DNA from: CALAMD01 sp035301025
Lineage (GTDB): Bacteria; Bacillota; Bacilli; Bacillales; Amphibacillaceae
Reading direction: 5' to 3'
NCBI GenBank assembly: GCA_035301025.1
Contig: DATGUV010000111.1
Coordinates: forward strand, 1-6,164
DNA length: 6,164 nt
A model generated the notes under the pieces. It was not told the DNA's origin. It worked only from the letters and a program-made list of their open reading frames with translations, and made no database searches. Shown in pieces: positions 4,543 through 6,164 of the stretch (position 1 is its first letter; every line of letters begins with the position of its first letter). Position numbers and translations under genes: made by a program.

Positions 4543-6164
4543 ATGAGTAAACGCAAGATCGCTGTCGTTGGTGGAGGGCTTGCAGGTTTAATGGCAACAA
4601 TCAAAGCCGCAGAAGCAGGCGTCAGTGTTGATCTGTTCTCTGTTGTACCTGTGAAGCGTTCTCACTCTGTATGTGCTCAAGGTGGGATTAATGGAGCTGT
4701 GAACACAAAAGGTGAAGGGGATTCACCAATGATTCACTTTGATGACTCTGTTTATGGTGGAGATTTCCTAGCAAACCAACCTCCTGTCAAAGCAATGTGT
4801 GAAGCAGCACCAGGCATTATAAACATGTTGGATCGTATGGGAGTTATGTTTAACCGTACTTCTGAAGGGTTACTTGATTTCCGTCGTTTCGGTGGAACAC
4901 AACACCATCGCACAGCGTTTGCTGGAGCAACTACAGGTCAACAATTATTATATGCACTAGATGAACAAGTTCGTCGTTTTGAAGTAGAAGGACTTGTCAA
5001 TAAATTTGAAAGCTGGGAATTCATTGGAGCAGTGATTGATGATAATGGTGTAGGTAAAGGAATTGTGGCACAAGATATTAAGTCACATGAAATAAAATCT
5101 TTCCCTGCAGACGCAACAGTTATGGCTACTGGTGGTCCTGGAATTATCTTTGGTAAATCTACCAACTCAATGATTAATACAGGTTCTGCAGCAAGTATTT
5201 TATATCAACAAGGTGTTAAATATGCAAACGGGGAGTTTATTCAAATTCATCCAACCGCAATTCCAGGTGATGATAAATTACGTCTTATGAGTGAATCTGC
5301 TCGTGGTGAAGGTGGACGTATTTGGACATATAAAGATGGAGAACCTTGGTACTTCTTAGAAGAAAAGTATCCAGCTTATGGAAACTTAGTCCCACGTGAC
5401 ATTGCTACACGTGAGATTTTTGACGTGTGCGTAAACCAAAAACTTGGTATTAACGGGGAAAATATGGTTTATTTGGATCTTTCACATAAAGACTCTAAAG
5501 AGCTTGATATTAAGCTTGGTGGAATCATTGAAATTTATGAGAAATTCGTTGGAGAAGATCCTCGTAAAGTACCGATGAAGATTTTCCCAGCAGTTCACTA
5601 TTCTATGGGTGGTCTATGGGTAGATTACGATCAAATGACGAACATTCCAGGAATTTTTGCAGCTGGTGAGTGTGACTACTCGCAACACGGAGCAAACCGC
5701 TTAGGAGCAAACTCATTACTATCTGCAATCTTTGGTGGACAAGTAGCAGGGGAAAGTGTTGTACGCTACATAGACGGTTTAGACGTCCATGTGGAAGACT
5801 TACCTTCTGAACTTTATGATCAATATGTTCAAAAAGAAGAAGAGAAGTTTGAGAAAATGATGAAAATGGACGGCGGAGAAAATGCGTACCAAATTCACCG
5901 TGAGTTAGGTGAATGGATGACAGATAACGTAACTGTTGTACGTGATAATAAACGTCTTTTAGAAACTGATAAGAAGATTCAAGAGTTAATGGAACGTTGG
6001 GAAAACATCAGCATTAATGATTCATCCCGCTGGAGTAACCAAGCAGTCATGTTTACTCGTCAATTGAAGAGTATGCTTAACCTAGCACGGGTTATTACAA
6101 TTGGTGCATATAATCGTAACGAAAGCCGAGGAGCACATTACAAGCCTGAATTCCCAGATCGTAA
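4543..6164 (+). CDS. sdhA: Succinate dehydrogenase flavoprotein subunit (3' end beyond the window)
   Basis: The frame is open from the ATG at 4543 to the window edge, 540 codons of a protein of about 586. It oxidises succinate to fumarate on the cytoplasmic face and feeds electrons through SdhB to SdhC. Visible features are the FAD-binding GGGLAG (10-15) and H41 in RSHSVCAQGG, the expected covalent flavin attachment site. Dicarboxylate-site residues are H236 (IHPTAIPG), R254 (ESARGEGG), R285 (PRDIATR, the proton-transfer arginine), H352 (HYSMGG) and R386 (ANRLGANS). The helical C-terminal domain starts near 430, and NRNESRGAHYK lies close to the cut. GGGAGTGAG (4527-4535) is seven bases before the ATG. 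No frameshift or missing key residue was found on translating the whole segment. The gap after sdhC is 29 bases with no terminator, so the two are cotranscribed; sdhB should follow. Confidence 0.97.
   Translation, partial: MSKRKIAVVGGGLAGLMATIKAAEAGVSVDLFSVVPVKRSHSVCAQGGINGAVNTKGEGDSPMIHFDDSVYGGDFLANQPPVKAMCEAAPGIINMLDRMGVMFNRTSEGLLDFRRFGGTQHHRTAFAGATTGQQLLYALDEQVRRFEVEGLVNKFESWEFIGAVIDDNGVGKGIVAQDIKSHEIKSFPADATVMATGGPGIIFGKSTNSMINTGSAASILYQQGVKYANGEFIQIHPTAIPGDDKLRLMSESARGEGGRIWTYKDGEPWYFLEEKYPAYGNLVPRDIATREIFDVCVNQKLGINGENMVYLDLSHKDSKELDIKLGGIIEIYEKFVGEDPRKVPMKIFPAVHYSMGGLWVDYDQMTNIPGIFAAGECDYSQHGANRLGANSLLSAIFGGQVAGESVVRYIDGLDVHVEDLPSELYDQYVQKEEEKFEKMMKMDGGENAYQIHRELGEWMTDNVTVVRDNKRLLETDKKIQELMERWENISINDSSRWSNQAVMFTRQLKSMLNLARVITIGAYNRNESRGAHYKPEFPDR

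Noticed and set aside
4938..5165. Minus-strand frame opposite sdhA
   Set aside because: It is antisense to a highly conserved coding region and has no supporting signal.

Overview
The window is a conserved housekeeping stretch of a low-GC, Gram-positive, endospore-former-type chromosome, almost certainly Bacillaceae. The evidence is the gene set and order etfA-trxA-uvrC-yslB-sdhC-sdhA, the strong AGGAGG-type ribosome binding sites, the SigA-type promoters and the one-subunit di-heme SdhC anchor typical of Bacillus. I cannot name the species.

Layout. (1) Positions 1-337 hold the 3' end of etfA, closed by a strong hairpin terminator at 354-409. (2) Positions 338-878 are non-coding. They hold a 274-base element (413-686) with 17-base perfect terminal inverted repeats, flush 6-base TTTATT direct repeats on both sides and a GC-rich nested palindrome at its core. 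This looks like a non-autonomous (MITE-like) insertion beside the etfA terminator. Two candidate trxA promoters follow, the second with an Spx-type AGCA element. (3) trxA (879-1193) ends in a perfect 16-bp hairpin, and the apparent uvrC promoter is built into that hairpin's loop and 3' arm. (4) uvrC (1302-3107) is complete; its stop codon lies in the loop of a terminator shared with the convergent gene yslB. (5) yslB (minus strand, DUF2507) probably starts at a TTG codon. (6) A 281-base divergent region (3612-3892) carries a good SigA promoter for sdh, a near-consensus CcpA cre box, a 9-base repeat resembling Spo0A boxes and a leader of about 124 bases ending in a G-run ribosome binding site. 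(7) sdhC (3893-4513) and the first 540 codons of sdhA (4543 to the window end) begin the succinate dehydrogenase operon; sdhB is expected just downstream but is not in the window.

Together the genes cover electron transfer from beta-oxidation (EtfA), thiol redox balance (TrxA), nucleotide excision repair (UvrC) and the TCA cycle and respiratory chain (SdhC, SdhA). I see no new multi-gene system. The points most worth checking are non-coding: the MITE-like element, the terminator/promoter overlap before uvrC and the regulatory region of sdh.
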